This document shows, piece after piece, positions 19,572 to 28,649 of a stretch of DNA of 29,179 bases. Source of the stretch: Rikenellaceae bacterium (GTDB lineage: Bacteria > Bacteroidota > Bacteroidia > Bacteroidales > UBA932); NCBI GenBank assembly GCA_900771005.1, contig CAAGMI010000226.1, positions 1-29,179 of the forward strand, given 5' to 3'. A program made the position numbers and the translations under genes. Within the stretch, counting starts at the first letter, position 1. Each line of letters opens with the position of its first letter. The notes below the pieces were generated by a model. That model did no database searches and had not been told where the DNA came from. It was given only the letters and a program-made list of their open reading frames with translations.

Positions 19572-20684
19572 ATGAAAAAGATTTTTATTGTTCTATCAAC
19601 AGCTGCACTGCTCCTGTCGTCGTGCGGGAGGTCAGAGAATGCTTCCGAGCAGAGCCAGATCCCTCAGAAGAGGACTTTGACAGCTCAGACCCAGATTTGT
19701 ATGGTTCCAATCACCAATCCTGCACAGATCCGCGGTAAGGAGGATATCAGCATCCTTCCTCAGGTGGAAGGTACGCTTGAGCAGGTCCTGGTGGCCGAGG
19801 GTCAGAAAGTGAGGAAGGGGCAGAAGATGTTCGTCATAGATGCTACGGCATATCAGGCTGCAGTTGACAATGCCGCAGCGGCAGTCAATGTGGCCAGGAC
19901 CAATGTGGAGACCTATGAGCTCGAGGCGGAAGCCACAAAGCAGCTTTTCGAGAAAGGCGTTGTAGCCGAGCATCAGTACAAGGTGGACAACAACCGTCTT
20001 CAGGTGGCAAGGGCACAGCTCGCAGAGGCTGAAGCAGCCCTCACTCATGCCCGCAATGATTTGAACCATACGGTTGTATGTTCTCCTCACGACGGAGTGG
20101 TCGGCACCATTACATACCGACAGGGAAGTCTGGTGGGACCTGGTATACCGCAGCCTCTTACGGTAGTGAGCGACAACAGTACGGTGTATGCGTATGTTTC
20201 TATGAATTCTGACAATTACCTTGAGATGGTCCGTGAGGCAGGCGGAAAGGAACAGTTGCTGGAGTCCTTGCCTGAGGCGGAACTCATTCTCGGAAATGAC
20301 GTGGTATATGGGCACAAGGGTAAGGTTGAGACTATTTCCGGTGTGATTGATTCTTTTACCGGTGCCGTAAGCATACGTGTCGCTTTCCCTAATCCGGAAG
20401 GGATTCTGACAGCCGGTGGAAGCGGAAGCGTCCGCACTGAGTGGGAATATCAGGGTATCGTGATACCGCGCTCCGCTACTTATGAATTGCAGGACAAGCA
20501 TTTCGTGTACGTGGTCAAAAAGGCTGATGACGGCACGTTCAAGGCGGTGTCACAAGAGGTTACGGTATATCGACTGAATGCTTCCGAGTATATCGTTGTA
20601 TCCGGACTTTCAGACGGAGACAGGATTGTTATAGAGGGAGTCAGCAAGATGACCAACGGAATGCAGATTGAACCTAAGGATTAA
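19572..20684 (+). CDS. RND efflux periplasmic adaptor lipoprotein (AcrA/MexA type)
   Basis: The membrane-fusion subunit that joins the inner-membrane pump to the outer membrane channel. The 370 residues start with a lipoprotein signal ending LLLSSC (Cys18 lipidated). They continue with the lipoyl/barrel-sandwich half DISILPQVEGTLEQVLVAEGQ, a helical hairpin (about 100-170: VDNAAAAVNVARTNVETYEL), the second lipoyl half CSPHDGVVGTITYRQGSLVG, and beta-barrel and membrane-proximal domains (ILTAGGSGSVRTEW; VIPRSATYEL). The length is typical. It is 11 bases upstream of the pump gene. Confidence 0.95.
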   Translation: MKKIFIVLSTAALLLSSCGRSENASEQSQIPQKRTLTAQTQICMVPITNPAQIRGKEDISILPQVEGTLEQVLVAEGQKVRKGQKMFVIDATAYQAAVDNAAAAVNVARTNVETYELEAEATKQLFEKGVVAEHQYKVDNNRLQVARAQLAEAEAALTHARNDLNHTVVCSPHDGVVGTITYRQGSLVGPGIPQPLTVVSDNSTVYAYVSMNSDNYLEMVREAGGKEQLLESLPEAELILGNDVVYGHKGKVETISGVIDSFTGAVSIRVAFPNPEGILTAGGSGSVRTEWEYQGIVIPRSATYELQDKHFVYVVKKADDGTFKAVSQEVTVYRLNASEYIVVSGLSDGDRIVIEGVSKMTNGMQIEPKD

Positions 20685-20695
20685 TTTCTCGAAGT

Positions 20696-23600
20696 ATGCA
20701 ACTCAAGACATTCATAAAGAAACCGGTTCTCAGTTCGGTTATCAGTATCCTTATAGTTATTGTCGGAGTGATCGGACTGAGGTCGCTTCCAATGGAGCAG
20801 TATCCGGATATCGCTCCTCCTACTGTATCTGTCAGCACCTTTTACTATGGCGCTTCCGCACAGACAATACAGAAGTCTGTAATCGCTCCTCTCGAGGAGG
20901 CGATAAACGGTGTGGAGGATATGATGTATATGACATCGAAGACAAGTAATGCCGGAGATGCCGAGATTACGGTATTTTTCAAGCAGGGAACGGATCCTGA
21001 TATGGCCACCGTGAACGTTCAGAACCGAGTGGCACAGGCACAGTCGAAACTGCCGGCGGAGGTCAAGCAGTACGGTGTGACCACCCAGAAGCAGCAGAAT
21101 TCCATCCTGCAGGTATTCGCGATTTCTTCACCGGATGACAAGTATGACAGTAATTTCCTTTCCAATTACTTGAATATCAATCTTAAACCGAAGATTATGC
21201 GAATCACCGGCGTCGGTAAGTTCGAGATGTTCGGAGCGGAATATTCAATGAGGGTATGGCTCAAGCCTAACGTGCTTGCCGGTTATAATCTCACGCCTGC
21301 AGAGATACTCCAGGCTCTTTCAGAGCAGAATATCGAGGCTGCGACCGGAAGTTTCGGCGCTGACAGCCAGGAGCAGGTGCAATATACGATGATATACACC
21401 GGGCGGCTCAGGACCGTCGAAGAGTTCGAGAAGATAGTGATCCGGCAGAATGATTATGGTGAAATCCTTTATCTCGGACAGATTGCCGACGTCGAGCTCG
21501 GAGCGGAGTCTTATATGTTCTCAAGTGAGGTCAACGGGCATCAGGGTGCACTTTGTATCGTATATCAGACGGCAGGGTCCAATGCAAAGGTGGTCAATGA
21601 CGAAATTGCGCAATTGCTGAAAGAGGAACAGCAGATTCAGCCGGACCTGAAGTTCGACGTGATGATGGATACGAACGACTTCCTCAATGCTTCAATCCAC
21701 GAAGTCATAAAGACTCTCCTGGAGGCGATTCTTCTGGTTGTACTCATCGTGCTGCTCTTCCTGCACGACTGGCAGTCCACATTGATTCCTTTTGTAGGTA
21801 TCATCGTGTCTCTTGTCGGAACGTTCGCGTTTATGATGATCGCAGGCTTCTCCATCAATATGATTTCTCTCTTCGCTCTGGTGCTGGTCATCGGTACTGT
21901 GGTGGATGACAGTATAGTGGTCGTGGAAGCGGTGCATACCAAGCTTGATGCGGGATACAAGTCTCCGATGAAGGCGGCGGTGGATGCCATGGACGAGATT
22001 ACGACAGCCGTCATAACCTCATCATTGGTGTTTATGGCCGTGTTCATCCCTGTCAGCCTTATGCCGGGAACTAGCGGAACGTTCTTCCGCCAGTTCGGAC
22101 TCACTATGGCTGTCGCGGTGGGTATCTCTGCCATCAACGCTCTTACGCTTTCACCTGCGCTGTGTGCACTTCTGATAAGGCCTAAGGCTGATGAGGACGG
22201 GAAGAAACCGAGTCTTTACAAGCGTTTCTCAATGGCGTTCGACACTGCGTTCGTCAAGATGAGCGAGAAATACAAGAACGGTATCAAGCCTTTTATCAAG
22301 AGGCCTTGGATAGCCGTCATTGTCGTAATCGCATCCGTTGTCCTTATGGTCTGGACGATAAAGACCACTCCTACCGGATTTGTGCCTCAGGAAGACAAGG
22401 GAACGTTTATGTGTGATGTGGTTATGCCTGTCAGCACATCTTTGAACGTGACAAATGAAACGATGCAGAAAATTGCAACCGAAATAGGCGAAATAGATGA
22501 CGTGGAAAGTGTTGCGATGTGCGCCGGTTATGCTTTCAGCGCCGGAAGAGCATCCAATTGCGGATTCATTTCCATCAGATTGAAAGATTGGGAGGAGAGA
22601 GAATTCATGTCCATTTATTCGGTAATGCAGGACGTCTATGGCAGGGTCGGTTCGCATTACCCGGACGCTACCTTGATTCCGTTTATGATGCCTATGATTC
22701 CGGGATACGGTAGTACTGCCGACGCGGAACTTTATCTCCAGGACAAAGTCGGAGGTGAGATAACGGATTTCGCTGTAGTGAGAGATCAGTTCGTCGAGGC
22801 TCTCGGCAAAGATCCGGCCATCGGATCGGCATACTCTACTTTCAATGTCGATAATCCTCAGTGGCTCGTGAGCGTTGATGTGGCCAGATGTATGAAGGCC
22901 GGCGTATCTCTTCCAACCCTTATGTCCACCCTCTCAACGTTCCTTGGAGGTTCCTATGTGAACGATATCAACCTGTACGGAAAGACATATAAGGTTATGG
23001 TTCAGGCTTCTCCGGAAAGCCGCCTTGACGAGAGATCTCTCAACACGATGTTCGTGCGTACCGCTTCAGGTGAGCTTGCTCCGGTAAGCAACTATCTGAG
23101 TCTCAAGAGAGTGTATGGATCTGACAACCTCAGCCGATTTAATTTGCTCAATTCGATTCAGGTGAATGCTTCTCCTGCTTCAGGAGCATCATCCGGAGAA
23201 TTGATACAGGCCGTAAACAGGGTTGCAAAGGAAGTGCTTCCGAATGACTACTCAATAGAATTCGGCGGTATGACTCGTGAACAGAGCAATGGTTCAAGCA
23301 TGATGATAATTTTCGGTATCTCAGCGCTGCTCATCTTCCTTATCCTGTCCAGCCTCTATGAAAGTTATCTGGTGCCGTTCTCAATTATGCTCGCGGTTCC
23401 TCTCGGACTTATGGGGTCGTTCCTTATGACGAAGGTGTTCGGTCTCGACAACAATATCTATCTGCAGACCGGCGTCGTGATGCTTATCGGTCTGCTTTCC
23501 AAGACAGGTATCCTTATCGTCGAGTTCGCCCTTCAGAAACGTCACGAGGGAATGAGTATCAAGGATTCCGCACTCGAGGCGGCCAAGGACCGTCTGCGCC

Positions 23601-23827
23601 CTATCCTTATGACTGCAGGTACCATGGTTATTGGCTTGCTGCCTCTTATCACAAGTACTGGAGTAGGTGCTATGGGTTATATCAGCCTCGGTGTGGGAGC
23701 CATCTTCGGAATGCTTGTCGGATGTGCCGGCCTGCTGTTCCTGGTCCCTGCATTGTTCGTGATTTTCCAGACTCTCCAGGAGAAAGTCAAGCCTCTTGAA
23801 AAAGAAAAGGAATATGAAGAATACTAG
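20696..23827 (+). CDS. RND multidrug efflux pump (HAE1, AcrB/MexB type)
   Basis: A proton-driven trimeric inner-membrane exporter of hydrophobic compounds. All 1043 residues of the family are present. The N-terminal helix FIKKPVLSSVISILIVIVGV and LPMEQYPDIAPPTVSVSTFY are typical. The proton-relay pair is Asp404-Asp405 in GTVVDDSIVVVEAV. The first and second periplasmic porter regions, the PTGFVPQEDKGTF segment, and the C-terminal copy of the transmembrane block (GLLSKTGILIVEFA, RLRPILMTAGTMVIGLLPL) are intact. Substrate range cannot be read from sequence. Its last 14 bases contain the start of the outer membrane factor gene. Confidence 0.97.
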   Translation: MQLKTFIKKPVLSSVISILIVIVGVIGLRSLPMEQYPDIAPPTVSVSTFYYGASAQTIQKSVIAPLEEAINGVEDMMYMTSKTSNAGDAEITVFFKQGTDPDMATVNVQNRVAQAQSKLPAEVKQYGVTTQKQQNSILQVFAISSPDDKYDSNFLSNYLNINLKPKIMRITGVGKFEMFGAEYSMRVWLKPNVLAGYNLTPAEILQALSEQNIEAATGSFGADSQEQVQYTMIYTGRLRTVEEFEKIVIRQNDYGEILYLGQIADVELGAESYMFSSEVNGHQGALCIVYQTAGSNAKVVNDEIAQLLKEEQQIQPDLKFDVMMDTNDFLNASIHEVIKTLLEAILLVVLIVLLFLHDWQSTLIPFVGIIVSLVGTFAFMMIAGFSINMISLFALVLVIGTVVDDSIVVVEAVHTKLDAGYKSPMKAAVDAMDEITTAVITSSLVFMAVFIPVSLMPGTSGTFFRQFGLTMAVAVGISAINALTLSPALCALLIRPKADEDGKKPSLYKRFSMAFDTAFVKMSEKYKNGIKPFIKRPWIAVIVVIASVVLMVWTIKTTPTGFVPQEDKGTFMCDVVMPVSTSLNVTNETMQKIATEIGEIDDVESVAMCAGYAFSAGRASNCGFISIRLKDWEEREFMSIYSVMQDVYGRVGSHYPDATLIPFMMPMIPGYGSTADAELYLQDKVGGEITDFAVVRDQFVEALGKDPAIGSAYSTFNVDNPQWLVSVDVARCMKAGVSLPTLMSTLSTFLGGSYVNDINLYGKTYKVMVQASPESRLDERSLNTMFVRTASGELAPVSNYLSLKRVYGSDNLSRFNLLNSIQVNASPASGASSGELIQAVNRVAKEVLPNDYSIEFGGMTREQSNGSSMMIIFGISALLIFLILSSLYESYLVPFSIMLAVPLGLMGSFLMTKVFGLDNNIYLQTGVVMLIGLLSKTGILIVEFALQKRHEGMSIKDSALEAAKDRLRPILMTAGTMVIGLLPLITSTGVGAMGYISLGVGAIFGMLVGCAGLLFLVPALFVIFQTLQEKVKPLEKEKEYEEY

Positions 23828-25133
23828 AATATTGTTGGCAGCCGCACTTGCGCTGGCTGTCAGTTCCTGCGGTATCTATGGGAAATACCAGCCGCAGATG
23901 ACCGAGGAGGAAGAACTTGCGATAGAGGTGCCTTCCTACAGGGATATTTTTGAGGATGCCGAGTTGGTGGAACTCATTGACAGCGCCCTTGCAAATAACC
24001 TGGATCTCAAGATGGCGCACGAAAGAGTTCATCAGGCAGACCTTAAACTGACTTCTGCAAAGCTTGCGTATCTTCCGAGGATCTTTGTCGGAGGCAGTCC
24101 TGTAGTGAGCCTGAATCCGTCGCAGCCTGTCAATCCGTCAAATTTGTCCTATACTTTCGGTACAGCTTCCTGGGAAATCGATATTTTCGGGCGCGTTACC
24201 AACCAGAAGCGCATAGCGAAGTCCTACAGGGACCAGATGGAAGATTTTGAGCAGGCAGCAAGAGCTGAACTTGTATCCGCCGTGGCATACGTATATTTCA
24301 CCCTTCAGATGCTTGATGCCCAGATCGAGGCCACTGACGAAGCCGAGAATAACTGGGCGGAGTCCGTAGATGCTGTGCGTGCGATGAAGGAAGCCGGACT
24401 GGAAGACGAGGCGGCAGTGTCTCAGTTCGAAGGTTCGTACTATGCAACCAGGGCAAGCGGGAAAACCCTGCGCCTGATGAGGGATGTAACGGAGAATTCA
24501 ATGAGACTTCTTCTCTGCTGCGATACCTGCACCATCAGGAGGAATCCTATTTCTTCGGTAGATCATCCTCTTGTGAATGCCGAGGCAGTGAAGAGCATAG
24601 ATCTCAATGCCGTACGCGTACGTCCGGATGTCAAAGCCGCTGAGATGCAACTGGCACAGTCTTTCTATAATGTCAATCTTGCCCGTGCCAACTGCTGTCC
24701 GAGCATATCGTTAGGCGGCAACGTCGGGTGGACCAACGGCAACATCCTGTTCGGACTTATCGGAAATCTTCTCCAGCCTGTATTCAATGCCGGAGAGAAC
24801 ATAAACCAGGTGAAGGTCAGCAAGAGCCAGCTGGAGGAGAATCAGATGGCATACGCAAATGCGCTTCTCCAGGCCGGAACCGAAGTCAACAACGCTGTTT
24901 CAAGCATAAAGACTTACAGGGATCAGGTTGACGATTACAGCAATCGTGTCTCTGCAATGCAGAGAGCGCTTGAAGCTACGCAGTTGAAGATGAAATACGG
25001 TCGTGGAACCTATCTTGAGGTGCTTACTGCGCAGAACAACCTTCTTGAAGCTCAGATTGCTGAAATCCAGAACAAGGCGGATATACTCACTTCCGTGGTG
25101 GATCTGTACAGCGCTCTCGGCGGGGGAAGATAA
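23814..25133 (+). CDS. RND-associated outer membrane factor lipoprotein (TolC/NodT type)
   Basis: The outer membrane channel of the tripartite pump. The 439 residues begin with a lipoprotein signal ending ALAVSSC (Cys19), typical of NodT-type factors. Two OEP repeats follow, with LIDSALANNLDLKMAHERVHQA and, in the second half, VRPDVKAAEMQLAQSFYNVN, FGLIGNLLQPVFNAG and YGRGTYLEVLTAQNNLLEAQ. The ATG at 23814 is used because it starts the signal peptide; an in-frame TTG at 23796 would prefix lysines. The start lies inside the pump gene (14-base overlap), so the two are coupled. Confidence 0.94.
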   Translation: MKNTRILLAAALALAVSSCGIYGKYQPQMTEEEELAIEVPSYRDIFEDAELVELIDSALANNLDLKMAHERVHQADLKLTSAKLAYLPRIFVGGSPVVSLNPSQPVNPSNLSYTFGTASWEIDIFGRVTNQKRIAKSYRDQMEDFEQAARAELVSAVAYVYFTLQMLDAQIEATDEAENNWAESVDAVRAMKEAGLEDEAAVSQFEGSYYATRASGKTLRLMRDVTENSMRLLLCCDTCTIRRNPISSVDHPLVNAEAVKSIDLNAVRVRPDVKAAEMQLAQSFYNVNLARANCCPSISLGGNVGWTNGNILFGLIGNLLQPVFNAGENINQVKVSKSQLEENQMAYANALLQAGTEVNNAVSSIKTYRDQVDDYSNRVSAMQRALEATQLKMKYGRGTYLEVLTAQNNLLEAQIAEIQNKADILTSVVDLYSALGGGR

Positions 25134-25170
25134 TTTCCCATGTATATGACACAACAATAACCAATAAGAT

Positions 25171-26655
25171 ATGAAAAAGATTCTTGTAGTTCTTGCCTGT
25201 ATGCTTGCCGCCTTGTCCGGCAAGGCCATAGACAACAACCCTGTCCTCTCCATAGAAGGAGGAAAGGTGCAGGGAGTATCTACTGATATTGAAGGGGTGA
25301 CCGTATATCGCGGCATTCCTTTCGCTGCTCCTCCTATCGGTGAGAACCGTTGGAAGGCTCCTCAGCCTGTAGTCCCTTGGGAGGGTGTCAAGGTCTGTGA
25401 CACTTTCGGACATCCGCCTTTCCAGGGCGCCCATTATCCCGGAGGATATACCACAGAGTGGGGTTATGGAGAGGAATCAGCTTATAGCGAGGATTGTCTG
25501 TACTTGAACGTTTGGACAAAGAAGCCTGGTCAGACCGATGCAAAACTTCCCGTGGCCATCTGGATTTTCGGCGGTGGCATGCGCGAGGGATGGGGCTCCG
25601 AGCCTGAATTCGACGGTCAGGAGTGGGCCGATAAGGATGTTGTCCTTGTATCCTTCAACTACCGCGTGGGTCCTTTCGGATTCTTTGCTCATCCTGAACT
25701 TTCAGCGGAAGATCCCGAGCATGCGACAGGCAACTGGGGTACTCTGGATCAGATCGAGGCCATGAAGTGGGTGAAGAAGAACATCGAACAGTTCGGAGGC
25801 GATCCTGACAATGTCATGATTTTCGGCCAGAGCGCCGGATCAAGAAGCGTCAAATTCCTCTGCTCTTCACCTCTCACAAAGGGACTTTTCAACAAGGCTG
25901 TAATAATGAGCGGAAGCGGGCTTGTGAAACCGCGTCCTAAGGATGAGACTCCAGCACCGGGATTCGGCTTTATGATGCCTCAGCAGTCTATGATGACGCT
26001 TGCCGAAGCAGAGACTTCCATCAAGGAGGTTACCGACTGGGCGAATCTCAAGACTCTCAAGCAGTTGAGGAATGCGGGCACTGAGACCATCTACGCGCTG
26101 GGTACAATCTATACGAGCGTGACGGGTAAGCGCAGCGCTCTTACCGCTGCGCCGATATCCCCTTATATAGATGGATACGTGCTTCCTGAGTCATTTGACG
26201 ATGCCTGCCTTGACGGGTCTCTGGCTAATGTGCCATACCTTATTGGATACACTCTTAACGACGCCGGGAATATGGGCGGCCAGATAGTTGATTTCTGTCT
26301 TAACCGTGAAGAAATGGGCGGCAGGGCTTATGCATACCAGTTCGCTCGTCCTCTCCCGGACGACGGGAAACATCCTGAGGTGACCACACGTCTGCGCGGT
26401 GCTTTCCATTCTTCCGATCTCTGGTTTGTGTTCAAGTCTCTGAAGCATTGCTGGAGGCCTTGGACCAAAGGTGACTGGGATCTTTCCGAGAAGATGCTTA
26501 CCGCGTGGTCCAATTTCGCGAAATACGGCGACCCTAACGGCGCAGAGGGAGGGGAGTGGAAACCTCTTACCGAAGACAACCGGACATTTATGATCTTCAA
26601 ACTTGACGAGAACGATGCCGAAAATTCCGAACTAGGCAATCCTCTGAAGAGATAG
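25171..26655 (+). CDS. Secreted type-B carboxylesterase
   Basis: A 494-residue esterase of the carboxylesterase/cholinesterase superfamily with a signal peptide (MKKILVVLACMLAALSGKAI). It shows GVTVYRGIPFAAPPIGENRW, the oxyanion-hole region IWIFGGGM, SEDCLYLNVW, and the nucleophile elbow FGQSAGS with Ser221; the usual elbow is GESAGS, so Glu is replaced by Gln. The catalytic acid region (GYTLNDAGNM) is also atypical, lacking the usual DEG, while GAFHSSDLWFVF supplies the His. These changes may tune substrate rather than abolish activity. The gene follows the outer membrane factor by 37 bases and ends before a strong hairpin, so it may share the efflux transcript. Confidence 0.88.
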   Translation: MKKILVVLACMLAALSGKAIDNNPVLSIEGGKVQGVSTDIEGVTVYRGIPFAAPPIGENRWKAPQPVVPWEGVKVCDTFGHPPFQGAHYPGGYTTEWGYGEESAYSEDCLYLNVWTKKPGQTDAKLPVAIWIFGGGMREGWGSEPEFDGQEWADKDVVLVSFNYRVGPFGFFAHPELSAEDPEHATGNWGTLDQIEAMKWVKKNIEQFGGDPDNVMIFGQSAGSRSVKFLCSSPLTKGLFNKAVIMSGSGLVKPRPKDETPAPGFGFMMPQQSMMTLAEAETSIKEVTDWANLKTLKQLRNAGTETIYALGTIYTSVTGKRSALTAAPISPYIDGYVLPESFDDACLDGSLANVPYLIGYTLNDAGNMGGQIVDFCLNREEMGGRAYAYQFARPLPDDGKHPEVTTRLRGAFHSSDLWFVFKSLKHCWRPWTKGDWDLSEKMLTAWSNFAKYGDPNGAEGGEWKPLTEDNRTFMIFKLDENDAENSELGNPLKR

Positions 26656-26672
26656 ATATCATTCATAAATTT

Positions 26673-26719
26673 GAAGAGCAGCATCCCGAAGGCTTTTCCG
26701 CCTGAGGATGCTGCTCTTC
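26673..26719. terminator. Bidirectional hairpin between convergent gene sets
   Basis: GAAGAGCAGCATCC (26673-26686) pairs perfectly with 26706-26719, and an inner GGC/GCC pair closes a six-base loop. It lies 17 bases after the esterase stop and 17 before the end of the opposing DUF4252 gene. T-rich stretches follow on both sides but are not perfect runs. Confidence 0.7.
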
Positions 26720-26736
26720 AGTTTATCGGGAATCCG

Positions 26737-27225
26737 TCATTTCCCGCTCTCGGACCTTATCGCTTCCTCGAGGTCTTTTCTGGCCATCTGGCCATCCATA
26801 TAGATGAATGTGCACTCTTCCGTGTCGGCTGCCAGCAGGACGAAGCTTGTGACTATATCTTCATCACCTGCAGTGTACATCCTTACGGTTTCTCCGTGAT
26901 CTTTGACCTCCATCAGAAGCTCGTAGTCGCTGCCTTTGACCAGCTTTTCGGCTTCCGCCTTCAGGCTTGCATTGATGCTGCCGTTTCTGCTGTCCACGAG
27001 GAAGAATCCGTCAAGACTCCTGATAAGGGGAGAAATGTTGACGTCGTTTTCTCCTCCCATATTCATATCGGGAATTTTTCCTATGAGCCGGAACATCGCC
27101 GGGGAAATATATACGGCGCTTACATCGTCGGCATCCGAATACTTGTTGTAGATACTTTTCCCTGTCTGGGCAAAACTTGTCACTGTCAGCAGCAGTGCAG
27201 CTGCTATTGCAATTATCTTTTTCAT
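26737..27225 (-). CDS. DUF4252 secreted protein (second copy)
   Basis: A 162-residue exported protein with a signal peptide (MKKIIAIAAALLLTVTSFAQ). The DUF4252 body shows VSAVYISPAMFRLIGKIPDM, YELLMEVKDHGETVRMYTAG, and the closing TFIYMDGQMARKDLEEAIR. The function is unknown; the family occurs with ECF sigma factors in Bacteroidota. It is the last gene of the sigma cassette, one base after the small membrane protein gene, and shares the LLMEVKD motif with the DUF4252 protein at 28080-28592, which points to an old duplication. Confidence 0.85.
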   Translation of the reverse strand: MKKIIAIAAALLLTVTSFAQTGKSIYNKYSDADDVSAVYISPAMFRLIGKIPDMNMGGENDVNISPLIRSLDGFFLVDSRNGSINASLKAEAEKLVKGSDYELLMEVKDHGETVRMYTAGDEDIVTSFVLLAADTEECTFIYMDGQMARKDLEEAIRSESGK

Positions 27226-27226
27226 A

Positions 27227-27607
27227 TTACCTGTTTATTGCGTTGTTGGCTGTTTCCAATACCGGTTCTGCTTCCGATGCTATCTCAAGTCCGCGGTCCA
27301 TCTTGGAAGAAATGTATAGAAAAGTCTTTTCTATTTCTGCATAGGCGAGTTCAGGGTCGCTGAATGTGTCTTTAGGCTGTGATGGGATTGCAAGGATAAG
27401 TCCCATACAAGCCGCACATATTGCCATTCCCAGTGAAAATGTAGGCCAGAAGGCCTTACGTTTCAGCGTACTGTCCTTGAAACTTGCAGCGAGAACCGTG
27501 TCTGTCATTTTATTTTCAAGCCCGGCCGGAACTTTGATGCTCCCGTCTTCTGAAATCTTTTCCAGAAGTTCAATATCCATCTGCTCTATTTCGTTCAAAC
27601 TTTTCAT
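27227..27607 (-). CDS. Small membrane protein in anti-sigma position
   Basis: A 126-residue protein with about 50 cytoplasmic residues (LNEIEQMDIELLEKISEDGS, then PAGLENKMTDTVL), one membrane helix (about 54-75) and a short outer tail. The N-terminal helix and the PxGLExKM segment are like those of small membrane proteins encoded directly after ECF sigma factors in this phylum. The topology fits a membrane anti-sigma factor but no zinc or HxxxCxxC motif is present, so the role is inferred from position. The start overlaps the sigma gene stop (ATGA). Confidence 0.7.
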   Translation of the reverse strand: MKSLNEIEQMDIELLEKISEDGSIKVPAGLENKMTDTVLAASFKDSTLKRKAFWPTFSLGMAICAACMGLILAIPSQPKDTFSDPELAYAEIEKTFLYISSKMDRGLEIASEAEPVLETANNAINR

Positions 27608-28083
27608 AATTCTTTCTTTATTCTGCTTCTGGCCTGACTCAACAGCACTCTCAGTGTCAGATTGCTCATTCCTGTCTTTTGTGATATCTCGTCGTATGAG
27701 AGATTCTCAAACACTTTCATCTTCATGACTTTCTTCTGCCTTTCGGGGAGCGTACCGATAAGCTCCGTCACACGTCTTACCGTTTCCTTATATTCGGTAA
27801 CTCTCGATATGTCGGTAGAGTCGGGCAGTATGTCTTCCTGGAGTTCGGCGGTCTCCTTTGACCTTTGCCTGATCCTGTCAATGCATTTGTTCTTCAGCAG
27901 CCTGATGCAATAAGCTTTCGGATTATATACGGCATCCAATGTGTCCCTCAGATTCCATAGCTTGATATACAGGTCCTGAACGGTGTCCTCTGCATCCTGC
28001 TCTGATTCCAGGATGTAATAGGCTACTTTGTACAGCGATCCGCTCAGTGGAATATATGTGTCTATGAATTCCTTGTCCGTCAT
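27604..28083 (-). CDS. ECF-type RNA polymerase sigma factor
   Basis: A 159-residue sigma-70 family protein of ECF size. Region 2 reads FIDTYIPLSGSLYKVAYYIL, EQDAEDTVQDLYIKLW and NPKAYCIRLLKNKCIDRIRQ. Region 4 reads IGTLPERQKKVMKMKVFENL, then SYDEISQKTGMSNLTLRVLLSQARSRI split across a helix-turn-helix. Its target promoters are unknown. The ATG at 28083 is preferred: it overlaps the upstream stop (ATGA) and yields the usual short N-terminus, while the frame from 28146 adds 21 unrelated residues. Both ends are coupled to neighbours, so all four cassette genes are one translational unit. Confidence 0.93.
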   Translation of the reverse strand: MTDKEFIDTYIPLSGSLYKVAYYILESEQDAEDTVQDLYIKLWNLRDTLDAVYNPKAYCIRLLKNKCIDRIRQRSKETAELQEDILPDSTDISRVTEYKETVRRVTELIGTLPERQKKVMKMKVFENLSYDEISQKTGMSNLTLRVLLSQARSRIKKEL

Positions 28084-28592
28084 CTGGCCGCTATCCTTGA
28101 TATGGCATCCATCGGTATGCTTCCGAACAGGCATACCAGCGTGCATTCATTTGGTGAGAATAATATGAAATCCTTCACTTCCGATGAATTGCCGTTCACT
28201 ACGCCGTACATGCTCATCCGGTCGTTCCCGTCCTTGACTTCCATAAGAAGTTCTGACGATTCCAATGCCTTGGATATCTTGTGTTTGAACCTGTCGCGGA
28301 CATCTTCACTGCAATTGTCATATTCCACAATCGCGAGTTTCTTTATCCCTTTGATAATATCCAAAGCATCTTTCACGTCCTGGCTGCTTTCTGCCTTCGC
28401 CGAGAGTCGGATGAGATTCTTTATGGCTGAGGTGCCAACCTTTCCGATCTTCGTGACCTCGAACCCGTCACAGGCTTTGTATTCGTTGATTATGCTTGTC
28501 AGCTTTTCCTGACTTACAGCCTGCTTCCTCCCTGTCGCTCCTGTAAGGACAGGAACAACAAGCAGCAGCACGATGATAATGTACTTTTTCAT
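28080..28592 (-). CDS. DUF4252 secreted protein (first copy)
   Basis: A 170-residue exported protein with a signal peptide (MKKYIIIVLLLVVPVLTGAT). Matches to DUF4252 are FEVTKIGKVGTSAIKNLIRL, LAIVEYDNCSEDVRDRF, SSELLMEVKDGNDRMSMYGV, and the NECTLVCLFGSIPMDAISRI end. It is placed before the sigma factor and coupled to it, while its relative at 26737-27225 closes the cassette. The function is unknown; an envelope-stress or signal role tied to the sigma factor is an inference. The ATG at 28592 starts the signal peptide; the upstream one at 28613 adds seven polar residues. Confidence 0.85.
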   Translation of the reverse strand: MKKYIIIVLLLVVPVLTGATGRKQAVSQEKLTSIINEYKACDGFEVTKIGKVGTSAIKNLIRLSAKAESSQDVKDALDIIKGIKKLAIVEYDNCSEDVRDRFKHKISKALESSELLMEVKDGNDRMSMYGVVNGNSSEVKDFILFSPNECTLVCLFGSIPMDAISRIAAR

Positions 28593-28649
28593 TTCCGTAA
28601 ACTGTTTCTGCAATATAGACGAAATAAATCCGGAAATGTTAACGGTTTT

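Noticed and set aside
19632..20501. Minus-strand frame of 289 codons inside the efflux adaptor gene
   Set aside because: The adaptor is unambiguous on the plus strand; this is a composition shadow.
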